Assembly: GCA_949372755.1 (NCBI GenBank)
Contig: CASIBO010000003.1
Span: 62,001 to 126,000 of the forward strand
Reading direction: 5' to 3'
DNA: 64,000 nucleotides
Source: UBA9926 sp018645765
Lineage (GTDB): Bacteria > Pseudomonadota > Gammaproteobacteria > Pseudomonadales > Azotimanducaceae
The position numbers were made by a program, and so were the translations under genes. Positions 55,384-63,362 of this stretch are shown in pieces (the first letter of the stretch is position 1; each line of letters starts with the position of its first letter). The notes beneath the pieces were generated by a model. It did not search any database and was not told the DNA's origin. It worked only from the letters and a program-made list of their open reading frames with translations.

Positions 55384-56274
55384 TCATTCAATTGTGGCGG
55401 GCGGCGCATTGGTCGAATCACCATCGACCGGGGTTGGCGTTTCTGGCTTTTTTGGGAGGTCTTCACGCAGTCCAATGGCGCGCTCAGTCGCCGCATTGAG
55501 CACAACAATACTGATTCGTCGGTTGGTCGCACTATAACGGTCAGTCTTGTCATAGGGTACAGAGTCGGCCAAGCCAACCACCCGCCCAAACTTGACATCC
55601 TTGGGTAGGCTCTGCGCAAGCGCCCGCCGCGCCGCATTGGCTCGATCGGCCGAGAGTTCCCAGTTACTGTATTCAAGCCGACCCGCGCTATAGGTGCGGC
55701 CATCGGTGTGACCGGCAATACTCACGCGATTTGGAACCTGTGCGATCGTTGCGCCAAGGGTTTTGAGCATTAACTCAGCATATCCCTTAAGCGTTGGACT
55801 GCCGACATCGAACATTGGTCTATCCTCATCATCAATCATCTCAATCCGAAGACCTTCGATGGTGATGTCCAGCTTCAACTGATCTTTATAATCTTTGAAG
55901 GCTTCGCTGGTTTCGATTTGCTCTTTTAACTTGAGTAAGAGTTCATCGAGCTCAATCACTTGATCCGAGTTTGCTGTCGCGACCTCTGACGGGTCTGGGT
56001 CAAATTCTGACTCCGGCCTTGGCTCGCCAGTGAAATTCAGGACCGAACTATTTGTGCCACCAGCACTGACCATAGGGCTGGGGGAGGAAAAAAACCGGGA
56101 TAACCCCATTTTCTTTGCGTCGCTTAAGGAACCCAGCAGCCAAAGCATCAGGAAAAATGCCATCATCGCCGTCACAAAATCAGCGTAGGCAATCTTCCAA
56201 GCACCACCATGATGGGCATGATCGCCTTTCTTAATGCGCTTGACGATAATGGTGGTCGGTTTAGAGGGTTCCAC
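55384..56274 (-). CDS. motB: Flagellar motor protein MotB
   Basis: This 296-residue stator subunit reads very like E. coli MotB. The N-terminus has VKRIKKGDHAHHGGAWKIAY, then the single helix ADFVTAMMAFFLMLWLL carrying the proton-binding Asp32. The C-terminus is an OmpA-type peptidoglycan-binding domain (about 165-275) with VSIAGHTDGRTY and NWELSADRANAARRAL. Translation starts with GTG nine bases after the motA stop, so the pair is an operon. It provides proton-driven torque with MotA. It is clearly distinct from the MotB-like protein at 29038. Confidence 0.93.
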   Translation of the reverse strand: MEPSKPTTIIVKRIKKGDHAHHGGAWKIAYADFVTAMMAFFLMLWLLGSLSDAKKMGLSRFFSSPSPMVSAGGTNSSVLNFTGEPRPESEFDPDPSEVATANSDQVIELDELLLKLKEQIETSEAFKDYKDQLKLDITIEGLRIEMIDDEDRPMFDVGSPTLKGYAELMLKTLGATIAQVPNRVSIAGHTDGRTYSAGRLEYSNWELSADRANAARRALAQSLPKDVKFGRVVGLADSVPYDKTDRYSATNRRISIVVLNAATERAIGLREDLPKKPETPTPVDGDSTNAPPATIE

Positions 56275-56283
56275 GTTTGCCGC

Positions 56284-57159
56284 TTAGCCTGATTTTTTAA
56301 CAGAAGCTTTCACTTCTCGAATGCGCTCATCCAACTCGCCATAAGTCGGCCTGGCCACTGACGGCACCGTTTTACGTCCGAATTCCAGCGCCATATTGGG
56401 CTGATAGCCCTGAATGTCGGCAATGAGGCAGGTTTTGATACAAATCAGATAAGCGCCGTCTTCCTCGGCAACATTTTTCAACGCACTCGCAATCGGTCCG
56501 GCAAAGCCATAGGCCAGTAAAACCCCCACAAAGGTTCCGACCAATGCGGCGCCAACCTTCATACCGAGCACTTCTGGCGGTTCCGTAATGTAACCCATCG
56601 TAATCACAACGCCCATCACGGCTGCCACGATGCCAAATGCCGGCAAGCCATCCGCCATAGATTGCATTGCGCCGGAGGGTTGCAGCGCTTCGTGGTGATG
56701 GGTATCCAACTCGATATCCATGAGTGCTTCGATTTCGTGGACATTGAGATTGCCCAGAATCTTAATTCGCAAAATGTCGCAAACAAAATCTTTGACGTGA
56801 TGGTTGTGCAGGATTGCAGGGAATTGCTGCCAAATCTCACTGTCTTCTGGTCGATCAACATCGTCCTCCAGCGCCAACATGCCACTGCGTCTGCCCTTAT
56901 CAAACAATAAGTACAAAAAGCTAAACAGTTCGAGGTAATTTTCGCCCTTGAACTTGATGCCTCTCACGGCAAATTTGAAGTCCCGGCCAATGCCTTTGAT
57001 CGTATCCATGCTGCTGCCGATCACCAAAGCAAATATAGCGCCACCAGCGATAATCATCAGCTCTGGCGGATGCCACAGCTGTGATAAGAACCCACCAGAC
57101 AATACATAGCCGCCTAGGACGCTACCGATCACACCGAACAGGCCAATGAAAAACTTCAT
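56284..57159 (-). CDS. motA: Flagellar motor protein MotA
   Basis: This protein of about 291 residues, the E. coli MotA length, has four membrane helices. It starts MKFFIGLFGVIGSVLGGYVLSG and contains HPPELMIIAGGA, the cytoplasmic loop and the conserved LPAFGIVAAVMGVVITMG and AALVGTFVGVLLAYGFAGP helices. The open frame runs 71 codons further upstream, but that extension has no hydrophobic or family character. ATG 57159 has AGGTGG seven bases upstream. It is a proton-channel stator subunit with MotB. Confidence 0.93.
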   Translation of the reverse strand: MKFFIGLFGVIGSVLGGYVLSGGFLSQLWHPPELMIIAGGAIFALVIGSSMDTIKGIGRDFKFAVRGIKFKGENYLELFSFLYLLFDKGRRSGMLALEDDVDRPEDSEIWQQFPAILHNHHVKDFVCDILRIKILGNLNVHEIEALMDIELDTHHHEALQPSGAMQSMADGLPAFGIVAAVMGVVITMGYITEPPEVLGMKVGAALVGTFVGVLLAYGFAGPIASALKNVAEEDGAYLICIKTCLIADIQGYQPNMALEFGRKTVPSVARPTYGELDERIREVKASVKKSG

Positions 57160-57455
57160 ACTGACGCCACCTAAACCTCTCCATCCTACTATAACCCGCT
57201 CCGACCCTGAGCACAGCCTCCTGCAAGCAATTTTGTTCGTTAAGACAATCGATTTAGGCTGTGCGTATCCGAGGCGCGCCCGAATCCTTTTCGAGCGAGC
57301 GTTAAGAGCTCCTTGATACTGAGCCACACGACCCAAGACCAAGTCACCGCCAGGCACCGGTTTGTCAGGCAAATCAGTAATGCCAAGCGCAGACGCCTCA
57401 GCCGTCGCTCAAACGAGGTCCTCGGCTGCAAACCCACCAGCCCTCACAGAAAAGC

Positions 57456-58049
57456 CTATTGGCCGACTTGCTCGAGGGCCTTAACAGCCTCACGGCCAAC
57501 GGATGCCGCGATGGCGTTGGGTATCAGCATCGACAAGACATACTGCGCGACCCGCCAGCGCGTACCATCGAACACGACCAGTCCGGAGCCTCGGCAGAGT
57601 CCCAGCTTTTCGTTGCTGAGCACTTCATCAAAACCGTATATGCCAGGATTTCCTGTGGGCACCAAATGCCTTGAAACAACGTCATAGCGCCAACCGCGGC
57701 CTTCTGAGAAGGGTTTCGCCGCATAGGCTTTAAACTCGGCGATCGACCATCGCTCGCTCGCGTCCGTGCCCAAAAAAACGGCCTCTTCGGTGTAGCGCGC
57801 AAAGTAATCTTGAGTATCTGACTCGGCCGCGGCACGATGCAGCCCGTTCAATAACTGTTCAATCGCGACGCTATTCGAGTCGCGCGGCGACAGCTGAGCA
57901 TCCAGTGAACCCGGCGCTTCAGCCGCCGACACGGGCGTCAGGAGCAGCGTTACGACGATGGTTAACAGCGCGCACCAAGCGCTCGAGGCCTTCCGGCGGA
58001 TGACCCAATCCATTTTATGAAGAACTTTCAACCCTGTGATTTTTATCAT
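57456..58049 (-). CDS. Exported NTF2-like (SnoaL_3-type) protein
   Basis: This 197-residue protein has an N-terminal hydrophobic segment (ALLTIVVTLLLTPVSA, about residues 27-42) that looks like a signal peptide, and an NTF2-fold domain (about 58-190). The domain contains DYFARYTEEAVFLGTDASERWSIAEFKAYA and SGLVVFDGTRWRVAQYVLSM. Proteins of this kind are often annotated DUF4440/SnoaL-like; their role is unknown. AGGA seven bases before ATG 58049 supports that start, although an ATG at codon 13 is possible. It is not coupled to motA, whose start is 297 bp downstream on the same strand. Confidence 0.75.
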   Translation of the reverse strand: MIKITGLKVLHKMDWVIRRKASSAWCALLTIVVTLLLTPVSAAEAPGSLDAQLSPRDSNSVAIEQLLNGLHRAAAESDTQDYFARYTEEAVFLGTDASERWSIAEFKAYAAKPFSEGRGWRYDVVSRHLVPTGNPGIYGFDEVLSNEKLGLCRGSGLVVFDGTRWRVAQYVLSMLIPNAIAASVGREAVKALEQVGQ

Positions 58050-58413
58050 TTTACGATCCTAATAGTCATCATGAAGATTGCACTTGCCCGTAAATTGCAC
58101 AGGCCATTAAAAATCGAGCCTACGTTATTTAAGGTGCTTGCGACTTTGCTGCCAATGGAGACCGCAGGGTCGGTCAGAAGCCCCAATTTGACGTAAGGTT
58201 TTAATCCTCCTGCGCACACAAGCGCTTATCCCTAAACCGCGGTAATCCAGGCTGGCGATCTAGGAATGCCATTGGCCTGCCTTGAAAAGCACCCTAACCT
58301 GGGCACGTCTTTAGAACAAACCAAAAGTCGCCGGAATGCCGCATCAGGCCTTGGCCAAAATTGCCTTGTCTGCCATGATTTGGCTTCCAACCACCAATGA
58401 TCCGGATAACCCT
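58050..58413. other. 364-bp divergent gap with no recognised feature
   Basis: It separates the NTF2-like gene (minus) from the Ddn-like gene (plus) and should contain both promoters. I could not identify hexamers with confidence. An in-frame ATG at 58336 extends the Ddn-like frame by 26 codons of non-family sequence and is probably not used. Confidence 0.45.
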
Positions 58414-58857
58414 ATGAGCGAATACCTACCCCCCAAAATTGACTGGGTGCGAGAACATGTCGAAGCCTACGAGGGCAGTGGCGGCACCAAAGCAACGACC
58501 CTCCGTGACACAGGAATGCCCTGCATCATCGTCACGCATAAAGGTGGTAAAACGGGCGCTGTTCGAAAAATTCCTTTAATGCGCGTCAAAGTCGATCAAC
58601 GCTATGTCCTAATCGGCTCGATGGGCGGACAGCCCAAAAACCCGGTTTGGGTCTACAACCTCCGTGCCCACCCCGACGTTGAGATTCGAGATGCCACCGA
58701 GGTGACCCCCATGGTCGTGCGAGAAGTTTTTGATGCCGACGAGCGCGCGGCCCTTTGGCAAGCAAGCGCTGCCGCCTTTCCACCTTATAACGACTACCAA
58801 GCTAAGACGGATCGCGTGATCCCAATGTTCGTTGCAGAACCTGCGACCGGGGCTTAA
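58414..58857 (+). CDS. Ddn-like deazaflavin-dependent nitroreductase family protein (second copy)
   Basis: This protein of about 147 residues has the Ddn-like split-barrel pattern: WVREHVEAYEGSGG near the N-terminus, IVTHKGGKTGAVRKIPLMRV, IGSMGGQPKNPVWVYNLRAHPDVEIRD and a C-terminal RVIPMFVAEP. It is similar in fold but not close in sequence to the protein at 7899. ATG 58414 is preferred to 58336 because MSEYLPPKIDWV resembles the family start. The substrate and cofactor (F420 or other) are unknown. A strong hairpin follows. Confidence 0.8.
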   Translation: MSEYLPPKIDWVREHVEAYEGSGGTKATTLRDTGMPCIIVTHKGGKTGAVRKIPLMRVKVDQRYVLIGSMGGQPKNPVWVYNLRAHPDVEIRDATEVTPMVVREVFDADERAALWQASAAAFPPYNDYQAKTDRVIPMFVAEPATGA

Positions 58858-59152
58858 AAAGCGGGACATAACCCTAAAACCGGCGCAACAAGGCATTACC
58901 ACTTGTTGCGCGCCCCCCTAAGGTCTCGATAGAACCCGTTGTGAAGACCTGGTTTGTTTCAGAATTGGCGTCCACAAACGTCTCAAGAAGCGCCTCATTG
59001 AAGCGCTATCCAGATGGGCTTGCTACCGGGTTCATTGAGCCGCCTTGTTACGGCTAAAAAACGCCAGTAGTCTGTCGCCCTGATTAGGCGCTCAGACAAC
59101 CGCTCAGGTGCAGCGCAGCTTTTGTCTGAGCCCTTTGTCGTCCCCCTCATGC
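58858..59152. other. 295-bp convergent gap
   Basis: It contains the hairpin at 58883-58911 and nothing else recognisable between the Ddn-like gene (plus) and the iron alcohol dehydrogenase gene (minus). Confidence 0.5.
58883..58911. terminator. Ten-base-pair hairpin after the Ddn-like gene
   Basis: A perfect stem, GCGCAACAAG (58883-58892) with CTTGTTGCGC (58902-58911), nine-base loop, lies 25 bases after the stop. The minus-strand side is followed by CGGTTTTAG. It probably terminates one or both of the convergent genes. Confidence 0.55.
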
Positions 59153-60322
59153 CTAGACTGACGCAGAATCAACCACACCGCTCATTGCAGCACGCAAGAC
59201 ACGCTCAAAATCCATCGCTTTGAATTGGATTGGATTGGTTGCCGCAGACGGATCAAAGACCGCGGCACGCGCGATGGTAGGCACGTCCACCGCTTCAGAA
59301 ATCACCTCGGTTAACCGATGCGGAATACCCACTTCATCTCTCAGGGCCAACACCCACGCCAAAAAGTCCTCATAAGTGCTGCCAATCTGTAAATGATGCG
59401 CGAGCAATGCGAGCGGCGCCTCGATTACGGACCGATTGGCTTGCAGTACATAGGGCATCAAAATCGCGTTAAGCAGGCCATGATGTGCATTGTGATACGC
59501 ACCCAGCGGGTGTGCTAAGGCATGCATTGCGCCCAAACCCTTTTGAAACGCCGTGGCCCCCATAGTCGAGGCAATTTGCATCTGCGTTCGCGCGTCAAGA
59601 TCAGCGCCATTGGCGACGGCCCGGACCAGATAGTCCCGAACAATGACCATCCCTTGTCGCGCGATGCCTTCTGCCATCGGGTGAAACACCGGTGAGCAAT
59701 ACGCTTCCAATAAGTGCGACAGGGCATCCATCCCGGTGGCGGCCGTTAGATGCGGCGGCAATCCAACCGTGAAGTCCGCATCCAGCAAGACGATCTTTGG
59801 CAACATCTGCGGATGAAAAATAATGACCTTGCGGGTCGTCTCTGTCTCAACAATCAATGCCGCCCGGCCAACCTCTGAGCCTGTTCCCGCCGTGGTGGGT
59901 ACGGCAATAATGGGTTGAATGACGGAGGCGTCCGCTCGCCGCCATTGATCGCCAACGTCTTCTAGATCAAAGAGCGCGCAGCGTTGGTGCGCCATGACGG
60001 CGATCGTCTTACCCACATCCATCGCACTGCCCCCCCCGATGGCCAAGACGCCATCATGACCGCCCGCTCGGAAGGCTTGGCAGCCAGCCCCGACCTCCGA
60101 GCCGGTCGGATTGCCGTTCACGTCAGAAAAAACTCCGGGTGCAAGGCCCGCTGCTGACAGAGCAGCAAGCACCTCCTGAACCAAAGGCAGCCCCAGCAGC
60201 ATCCGGTCCGTGACAACCAGTGGCCTCTGAATCTTCAACGACAGACAGTAGTCCGCAAGCTCTGCGCGCCGCCCTGCTCCAACATGGATCTGGGTTGGAT
60301 AGTTCCAATCTGCTTGGGTCAA
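59153..60322 (-). CDS. Iron-containing alcohol dehydrogenase
   Basis: This 389-residue group III alcohol dehydrogenase has the NAD-binding GGGSAMDVGK (96-105) and VPTTAGTGSEVG (141-152). The metal ligands are Asp199 and His203 in GMDALSHLLEAY, His267 and His281 in MHALAHPLGAYHNAHHG. It interconverts an alcohol and aldehyde with NAD(P). The start is TTG, with a strong AAAGGAGG six bases upstream. It lies about 190 bp downstream of the zinc alcohol dehydrogenase gene on the same strand, suggesting both handle aldehyde products of the oxygenases nearby. Specific substrate unknown. Confidence 0.9.
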   Translation of the reverse strand: MTQADWNYPTQIHVGAGRRAELADYCLSLKIQRPLVVTDRMLLGLPLVQEVLAALSAAGLAPGVFSDVNGNPTGSEVGAGCQAFRAGGHDGVLAIGGGSAMDVGKTIAVMAHQRCALFDLEDVGDQWRRADASVIQPIIAVPTTAGTGSEVGRAALIVETETTRKVIIFHPQMLPKIVLLDADFTVGLPPHLTAATGMDALSHLLEAYCSPVFHPMAEGIARQGMVIVRDYLVRAVANGADLDARTQMQIASTMGATAFQKGLGAMHALAHPLGAYHNAHHGLLNAILMPYVLQANRSVIEAPLALLAHHLQIGSTYEDFLAWVLALRDEVGIPHRLTEVISEAVDVPTIARAAVFDPSAATNPIQFKAMDFERVLRAAMSGVVDSASV

Positions 60323-60516
60323 CCTTGACCTCCTTTAACCCTTCCCTCACTCGCTATGAAACGCGGCAACTCACCGAGCACACTTTTACGTCACAAGCCG
60401 CCCGCCTAGCAAGGCCGCGCGCAGAATGACTGCTTTGTTCAGTTTCTTGAGTACCCCTACCGTGCTCTGCCGGCCCCATATCACTCAGGCTTTTTACCAA
60501 TCGCCGCAAGTCGGCC

Positions 60517-61611
60517 CTAGAAAACTAAAATTGCACGCCCCTGGATCTCACCCGCCGCCAGCGCCCGCGTTGCTTCATTTATGTCATCCAGCGCATATCG
60601 CGCGGTCACCATGGCGTTTAGATCCAACGTACCTTCTTCATACCATTTAATGTACCGCGGAAAATCGTGATCCGGACTGCACGAGCCGCCAATACTCCCA
60701 ATAAAACGCTTCTCGTTCATCAGAAGATCAATCGGGTCGAGTTCGACCGGTGTCGTCGGCACCCCAACGAGCACCGCCGTACCACCGGGCTCTGCCCCAA
60801 AAAACCCGGTTCGGGCAGCAGGCACAATTTGCTCCATGGTTTTTCGAATGCCGATACAATCAAAAACAAAATCGGCGCCAGCGACCGTCTCTCGACGAAT
60901 CGTATGGCGGTCGGTTTGGGTCGTGAGCGCACGAATCACAGCAATCGGGTCTTCTTTTGCGGCATTAATCACATGGGTCGCACCAAACTGCTTGGCAAAT
61001 GCCAACTTCTCATCATCCAAATCAATCGCGATCAGTGGATTCGCGCCGCGCGCTCGAGCTGCGACCACCGCGGACAAACCCACGCCACCCACCCCAAATA
61101 TGGCGACACTGTCGCCCGCTTGGACGTTTGCCGTATTTTCGACCGCACCCGCGCCGGTCATGACCGCGCAACCAATAATAGAGGTTACAAGCGGCTCGAT
61201 CGTTGAAGGCACCTTCACAACGTAGCGCTCATCGGCCAGCGTATGATCGGCCCAAGTGAAGACATTACTACTGGTTGCAACCTGTCCGTCAGCGAGCTCG
61301 ATCCGAGCCGCCGCGGGCACTCGGTCACCCGGACTAATTTGGCGGGGGACCCAGGTGACCATCACTCGATCGCCAACCGCCAGGTGTGAAACGGCCTCCC
61401 CAATCTCTAAAACCTCGCCCGTTGACTCGTGGCCCAAGACTTCTGGGCCATTGCGAGGCCGGTGCATCGTGTGCAGTTGGCTGTGGCAGATACCACTGGC
61501 GAACTGCTTGATCAAAACTTGGTAGGGCCCAGGCGACGGCAATGCCACCGCATGTATACTGAGGGGTCCAGCCTCTTTTGGGACGACAACAACCCGTGCT
61601 TCAACTCCCAT
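60517..61611 (-). CDS. Zinc-type (MDR) alcohol dehydrogenase
   Basis: This protein of about 364 residues has catalytic-zinc ligands Cys in SGICHSQLH, His-Glu in LGHESTGEV and Cys in IIGCAVMTGAGAV. The Rossmann motif is VAIFGVGGVGLSAVVAARARGA. The loop that normally carries four cysteines of the structural zinc (after VMVTWVPRQ) has none, so that site is lost. An open extension reaches 61686, but ATG 61611 has AAGGAG six bases upstream. It lies downstream of the amidase gene and upstream of the iron dehydrogenase gene on the same strand. It oxidises an alcohol or aldehyde adduct; substrate unknown. Confidence 0.88.
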   Translation of the reverse strand: MGVEARVVVVPKEAGPLSIHAVALPSPGPYQVLIKQFASGICHSQLHTMHRPRNGPEVLGHESTGEVLEIGEAVSHLAVGDRVMVTWVPRQISPGDRVPAAARIELADGQVATSSNVFTWADHTLADERYVVKVPSTIEPLVTSIIGCAVMTGAGAVENTANVQAGDSVAIFGVGGVGLSAVVAARARGANPLIAIDLDDEKLAFAKQFGATHVINAAKEDPIAVIRALTTQTDRHTIRRETVAGADFVFDCIGIRKTMEQIVPAARTGFFGAEPGGTAVLVGVPTTPVELDPIDLLMNEKRFIGSIGGSCSPDHDFPRYIKWYEEGTLDLNAMVTARYALDDINEATRALAAGEIQGRAILVF

Positions 61612-61827
61612 GTGACGCTCCTTAAAAAACTTAATAACCCAGAGAGCCTCCGCCCGGGACCAATAAGCCCCGACGCACGCTCTCACCCTAATTCGCGCGC
61701 TGCACCAAGTGACGCCATAATCAAAACAAGCCGGTCAAGGCGCTGGTTGCAACGCAACTACCATTTGCACCACTTTGCCTTATTCTGGCAGATGATCGCG
61801 CCAGCAACATCAGGGCACGAGCCCCAC

Positions 61828-61886
61828 TCACGGTCTCCATCACGGTTTCATCACCATCTCTATCACCATCGCTATTACCCTAGCCA
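61828..61886. repeat. 12-bp degenerate tandem repeat
   Basis: The units TCACGGTCTCCA, TCACGGTTTCA, TCACCATCTCTA, TCACCATCGCTA and TTACCCTAGCCA are contiguous. They lie between the amidase and zinc alcohol dehydrogenase genes, outside any real frame. Confidence 0.7.
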
Positions 61887-61936
61887 TCAGATGGCTGTGC
61901 TGATTCAGGCGGCCTCGAGGAAAGGCCCATAAAATC

Positions 61937-61980
61937 AAACGCACTGACCTTAAACGCAGTGAGCTTAAAAGCCTTGAGCC
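61937..61980. repeat. 15-bp tandem repeat reaching the amidase stop codon
   Basis: The units AAACGCACTGACCTT, AAACGCAGTGAGCTT and AAAAGCCTTGAGCC are contiguous. The third overlaps the last codons and stop of the amidase gene, so the array probably expanded outward from the gene end. Confidence 0.65.
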
Positions 61981-63362
61981 AACGCGGTGAAGTCCATCAG
62001 ATCCTCCAGCGCGGCCATGGCTTTCAGTACGGTCAAGTCATCGCGCTGACGTCCAATCACCTGCATGGCAATGGGCATACCGTCTGCTGCCAATCCAATC
62101 GGCACGCTGCCCGCAGGGTTACGCGTCATATTGAGCCCCATCGTATAGGAAACCCAATCAGGCGTTTCTTCGCCATTGACCAAACCATCGCCCATTAAGG
62201 TCGGCGCATGACCTCGGGTTACCGGTGTTATTAAGATCGGCGCTTGTTGCAGTACGGCTTCAAGCTGATAGGCGTAGGTGTGGCAGTGATCAATGGCCAC
62301 GGCATAATCTGCGGCGGTAAACCGGTCCAGCCCCATTTCAATCTGAGGCCGGAGCGCTGCATCAATTTTCTCCCAATCTTTTGTGCCTCTTAAATGACCT
62401 TGGGCGCGCGCTCGAGCTGCCGTCCAAAAGACCAGCCAATCCCCGAAGGGATGTTTATCCCAGATTGTTTCTTGCTCGATCACCTGCACGCCAGCACGAC
62501 GCAACTGCTCAATCGCCCCCTCACACAGGGCTAAGATTTCGGCATCACAGCTCGTGATGCCCATGGTCGGCGACCAGATCACCGACTCAGGGAGCGTGCC
62601 ATCAAGTTGAGGCGCCCACGGCGCATTCGGCGCCGGCAACGAAAAGATATCGGTTGGCTCAGCACCGATGCACTGATCCAACACGAAAGCCGCATCCCGA
62701 ATACGACGGGTCATGGGCCCCTTTACCGTCAGCAAACCCGACCCGGTTGGTTTCGGCCCACCGTTCGGCACCCGGCCTTGGGACGTCTTAATGCCACTTA
62801 AGCCGCACAAGGCCGCTGGAATTCGGATCGAGCCGCCACCATCGCTGCCGGTCGCTAAAGGAACCATGCCCGCGGCAAGCGCCGACGAGGATCCGCCTGA
62901 GGAGCCCCCTGGGGTTCGCGTTACATCCCAGGGATTCTTAGTTATCCCGAACGGCACGTTATCCGTTTTACCTTTGTAGCCAAACTCAGGCGTATTGGTC
63001 TTGCCAACCACAATGGCGCCGGCGGCGCGCAAACGTCGGACCAATTCAGAGTCTTCAAGGGCCGGTGCATCCTCTGTATGAAAAGCGGACCCAAACGTGG
63101 TGATGTAGCCTTGGGCGTCTTCTAAATCTTTCACTCCGAATGGAATGCCCGCCAGTGGCAGAGGCTCACCGGCGGCGAGGCGTTGATCGACCTTGGCAGC
63201 CTCGTCGAGCGCCCGTGCCTCATCAACGGCACAAAAGGCATTGATAACCGGATTGAGGCGATGAATGTTCTGAAGCGCTGCCGTAACCAACGCCTTGCAA
63301 CTGGTTTGGCCGGTTTGGACTTGCTGTGTTAAATCCAAAATTGTCGTTTGACGGAAATCCAT
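61965..63362 (-). CDS. Amidase (amidase signature family)
   Basis: This enzyme of about 465 residues has the AS-family Ser-cisSer-Lys triad. Lys78 is in GIPFGVKDLED, the cis-Ser in TPGGSSGGSSSALAAG (about 154-155) and the nucleophile Ser178 in GSDGGGSIRIPAALCGLSGIKTSQGRVP. It hydrolyses an amide, or is GatA-like in fold only; no GatB/GatC neighbours are present, so a catabolic amidase is likely. The frame opens at 63407, but ATG 63362 has GGGAG six bases upstream and begins at the conserved MDFRQTTILDL. Substrate unknown. It may share a transcript with the two alcohol dehydrogenases. Confidence 0.9.
   Translation of the reverse strand: MDFRQTTILDLTQQVQTGQTSCKALVTAALQNIHRLNPVINAFCAVDEARALDEAAKVDQRLAAGEPLPLAGIPFGVKDLEDAQGYITTFGSAFHTEDAPALEDSELVRRLRAAGAIVVGKTNTPEFGYKGKTDNVPFGITKNPWDVTRTPGGSSGGSSSALAAGMVPLATGSDGGGSIRIPAALCGLSGIKTSQGRVPNGGPKPTGSGLLTVKGPMTRRIRDAAFVLDQCIGAEPTDIFSLPAPNAPWAPQLDGTLPESVIWSPTMGITSCDAEILALCEGAIEQLRRAGVQVIEQETIWDKHPFGDWLVFWTAARARAQGHLRGTKDWEKIDAALRPQIEMGLDRFTAADYAVAIDHCHTYAYQLEAVLQQAPILITPVTRGHAPTLMGDGLVNGEETPDWVSYTMGLNMTRNPAGSVPIGLAADGMPIAMQVIGRQRDDLTVLKAMAALEDLMDFTALAQGF

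Noticed and set aside
57160..57372. 71-codon N-terminal extension of motA
   Set aside because: The extension has no membrane or family character, whereas ATG 57159 has a ribosome site and gives the E. coli MotA length.
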